Source: CAVQYV01 sp963718295 [NCBI: uncultured Methylomirabilota bacterium] (GTDB lineage Bacteria > Methylomirabilota > Methylomirabilia > CAVQYV01). From it: DNA of 64,000 bases. The DNA is taken from NCBI GenBank assembly GCA_963718295.1, contig CAVQYV010000008.1, positions 186,001-250,000 of the forward strand, written 5' to 3'. Below are positions 62,314-64,000 of this stretch, piece after piece. The position numbers were made by a program, and so were the translations under genes. A model generated the notes under the pieces. The model searched no databases. It saw only the letters and a program-made list of their open reading frames with translations, and was not told the DNA's origin. How positions within the stretch are numbered: the stretch's first letter is position 1; every line of letters starts with the position of its first letter.

Positions 62314-62334
62314 GATGAGAGGGAGGAGCGGGCC

Positions 62335-64000
62335 ATGAAGGAGAATGTTCCCATTCAAATGACCTGGGACGAGCGAGATTTAGGGATGCTGGAATCGATC
62401 CAGCGCCGCATCCTCTGGCTGGCGACCTATACCATCCATTACGCCAATGAGATCCGGCCCAATCCGGGTGGCGTTAAGGTGGGGGGACACCAGGCCAGCT
62501 CTTCCTCGGTGGTCTCCATCCTCACTGCCCTCTACTTCAAGCTCTTACGTGGCGGCGACCGCATCGCCATCAAGCCCCATGCCTCCCCGGTTTTTCACGC
62601 CATCCAGGCCCTGAGGGGGAACTCCCCTTGGAGGCTCTGAAGACCCTGCGGGCCTTCGGCGGACTTCAGTCCTACCCCAGTCGCATCAAAGACCCGGATG
62701 GAGTGGATTTCTCCACCGGTTCGGTGGGTCTGGGGGCGGTGGCCCCCAACTTCGCTGCCCTCACGGAACAGTATATCCTGGATCACTTTGGCGAGGGGCC
62801 GGCGGGACGCTTCATTGCCCTGGTGGGAGATGGGGAGTTGGATGAGGGCAACATCTGGGAGGCACTGGGGGAGGATTATGTAGGCAAGCTGGGAAACGTG
62901 CTCTGGATCGTCGATCTGAACCGGCAGAGCCTGGATCGGGTCGTCCCGGACGGAAAGGCCCAGCGCATCCGTTCCTTGTTCGCGGATCAGGGCTGGCATG
63001 TCATCAATCTGAAATACGGATCGAAATTGGAGGCGGTCTATCGCCTCCCCCATGGGCCTGCCCTGCGCAAGCGGATCGACGACATGAGCAACACCGAGTA
63101 TCAAACCCTGTTGCAGCTGGATGGGGAGAGGATCCGGCAGGAACTGATCGAGGGGGATAAAGCTCTCTCCTCCGATCTGGCCGCCTTGTTGGAGGGGCGC
63201 CCGGCTGAGGAGGTGAAAGATCTGTTCTACGACCTGGGGGGGCATGACCTCTGCCGTATCATGGAGTCTTTCGCCGAGGCGGATCGAGTTTCGGATCGAC
63301 CCGTGATGATCCTGGCCTATACGATCAAAGGCTGGGGACTGCCATTTGCCGGTGATCCACTCAACCACTCCCTCCTCCTCACCTCCGCCCAGATGGAGAA
63401 GCTGCAGGATGAGCTGGGAGTCTCCAGGGGAGAAGAGCTTTCCGGTTTTCCGTCCGAGAGCCCCGAAGGCCAGTACATTGCCCGACACCTGGAGGAGTTG
63501 GAACAGGGGAGGCCGAAGGCTCAGGCGAAGCCCATCGAGCTCTCCATCCCCGATACCCTCCATGTCCGGTTCCGTCCCACAACCTCCACCCAGGAAGCCT
63601 TTGGGAACATCCTGGTGGCCATCGGCCGCCATCCGGAGCTGGCCCGATATGTCCTTACCGTCTCTCCCGATGTGGCGATCTCCACCAACCTGGGAGGCTG
63701 GATCAATCAGATGGGGGTCTATGCCCACAGCGAGGCGATCGACTACTTCCGCCGGCACAAGCTGGCACGCATCCTGGATTGGCGGCAGGATCCGAGAGGC
63801 CAGCACCTGGAGCTCGGGATCTCCGAGAACAATTTCTTCCTGCTTCTGGCCATGCTGGGCCTCTCCTACGAGATAACCGGCCAGCTGCTGCTGCCCATCG
63901 GCACCCTCTATGATCCCTTCATCTGCCGCGGCCTGGATTCTTTGATCTATGCGGCCTATTCCCACTCCAAGTTCATCTTTGCCGGCACCCCCTCCGGGGT
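62335..64000 (+). pseudogene. AceE-like pyruvate dehydrogenase E1/transketolase-family gene, frameshifted and cut by window
   Basis: From ATG 62335: IQRRILWLATYTIHYANEIRPNPGGVKVGGHQASSSSVVSILTALYF and IKPHASPVFHAIQALRG, then at the G run 62615-62619 one base is missing. The next frame stays open to the window end: ALKTLRAFGGLQSYPSRIKDPDGVDFSTGSVGLGAVAPNFAAL, the thiamine-diphosphate motif GDGELDEGNIWEAL, LDRVVPDGKAQRI, LNHSLLLTSAQ. It resembles the homodimeric E1 (AceE) more than ordinary transketolase. At least 550 residues; the C-terminal domain lies beyond the window. The indel may be an assembly error. Confidence 0.8.

Overview
The window reads as a chromosomal segment of a Gram-negative bacterium: it encodes outer-membrane beta-barrels, an OmpA-type protein, lipoproteins and Tat-exported proteins. 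The archaeal-type entry into the shikimate pathway (ADH synthase plus 3-dehydroquinate synthase II), CooT, DUF3842, a sulfur oxygenase reductase and a branched-chain-amino-acid-type transporter fit a Desulfobacterota (deltaproteobacterial) or neighbouring lineage. That placement is inference; there is no rRNA in the window.

Layout. (1) 1-9.1 kb: broken genes (family B polymerase, integrase, histidine phosphatase, aqpZ with one amber codon), a REP-associated transposase unit with 18-bp inverted ends, osmC, a metallo-beta-lactamase-fold hydrolase, and an Nramp-fold transporter lacking the usual metal-site motifs. (2) 9.2-33.9 kb: an accessory region built at tRNA genes. The only intact tRNA is tRNA-Phe (33.8 kb, minus strand), beside the 3' stump of an integrase gene. 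Displaced tRNA-Phe 3' halves lie at 9.2 and 17.6 kb inside ~390-bp direct repeats, as expected for two islands stacked at one tRNA. Inside are 3' fragments of tRNA-Gly (twice, bracketing typA), tRNA-Glu (once) and tRNA-Thr (twice, inside ~636-bp direct repeats bracketing a decayed restriction-modification island). Cargo: two toxin-antitoxin pairs, an OmpA protein with six 90-bp TSP3 repeats, an iron-type ABC importer, an HxlR-controlled oxidoreductase locus, a second transposase unit and an orphan AAA-type ATPase. (3) 34-41 kb: a second Nramp-like transporter, DUF3842, CooT, and a five-gene ABC/DUF3299 operon resembling the Vibrio Zrg zinc system. (4) 40.6-54 kb: a transporter region with a secreted cyclase-family gene, two Tat-exported LivK-type binding proteins, LivH and a LivM-LivG-LivF triple fusion, interleaved with an amidohydrolase, BioY, a thioredoxin reductase, HtrA, OsmC and a TIM-barrel isomerase. 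(5) 54-58 kb, minus strand: a deacetylase-type amidohydrolase, a large redoxin fusion protein and sulfur oxygenase reductase with every known catalytic residue. (6) 58.2-64 kb: a promoter, an aromatic-rich leader peptide and an intrinsic terminator ahead of the two shikimate-entry genes, then an alpha/beta hydrolase, a short-chain dehydrogenase and an AceE-like E1 gene cut by the window edge.

Most striking: the aromatic attenuator on an archaeal-type shikimate operon, the SOR-redoxin operon, the LivMGF fusion, the Nramp-like proteins without metal motifs, and the layered tRNA-targeted islands. Several conserved genes carry single-base indels, mostly in G or C runs, so some apparent pseudogenes could be assembly errors.
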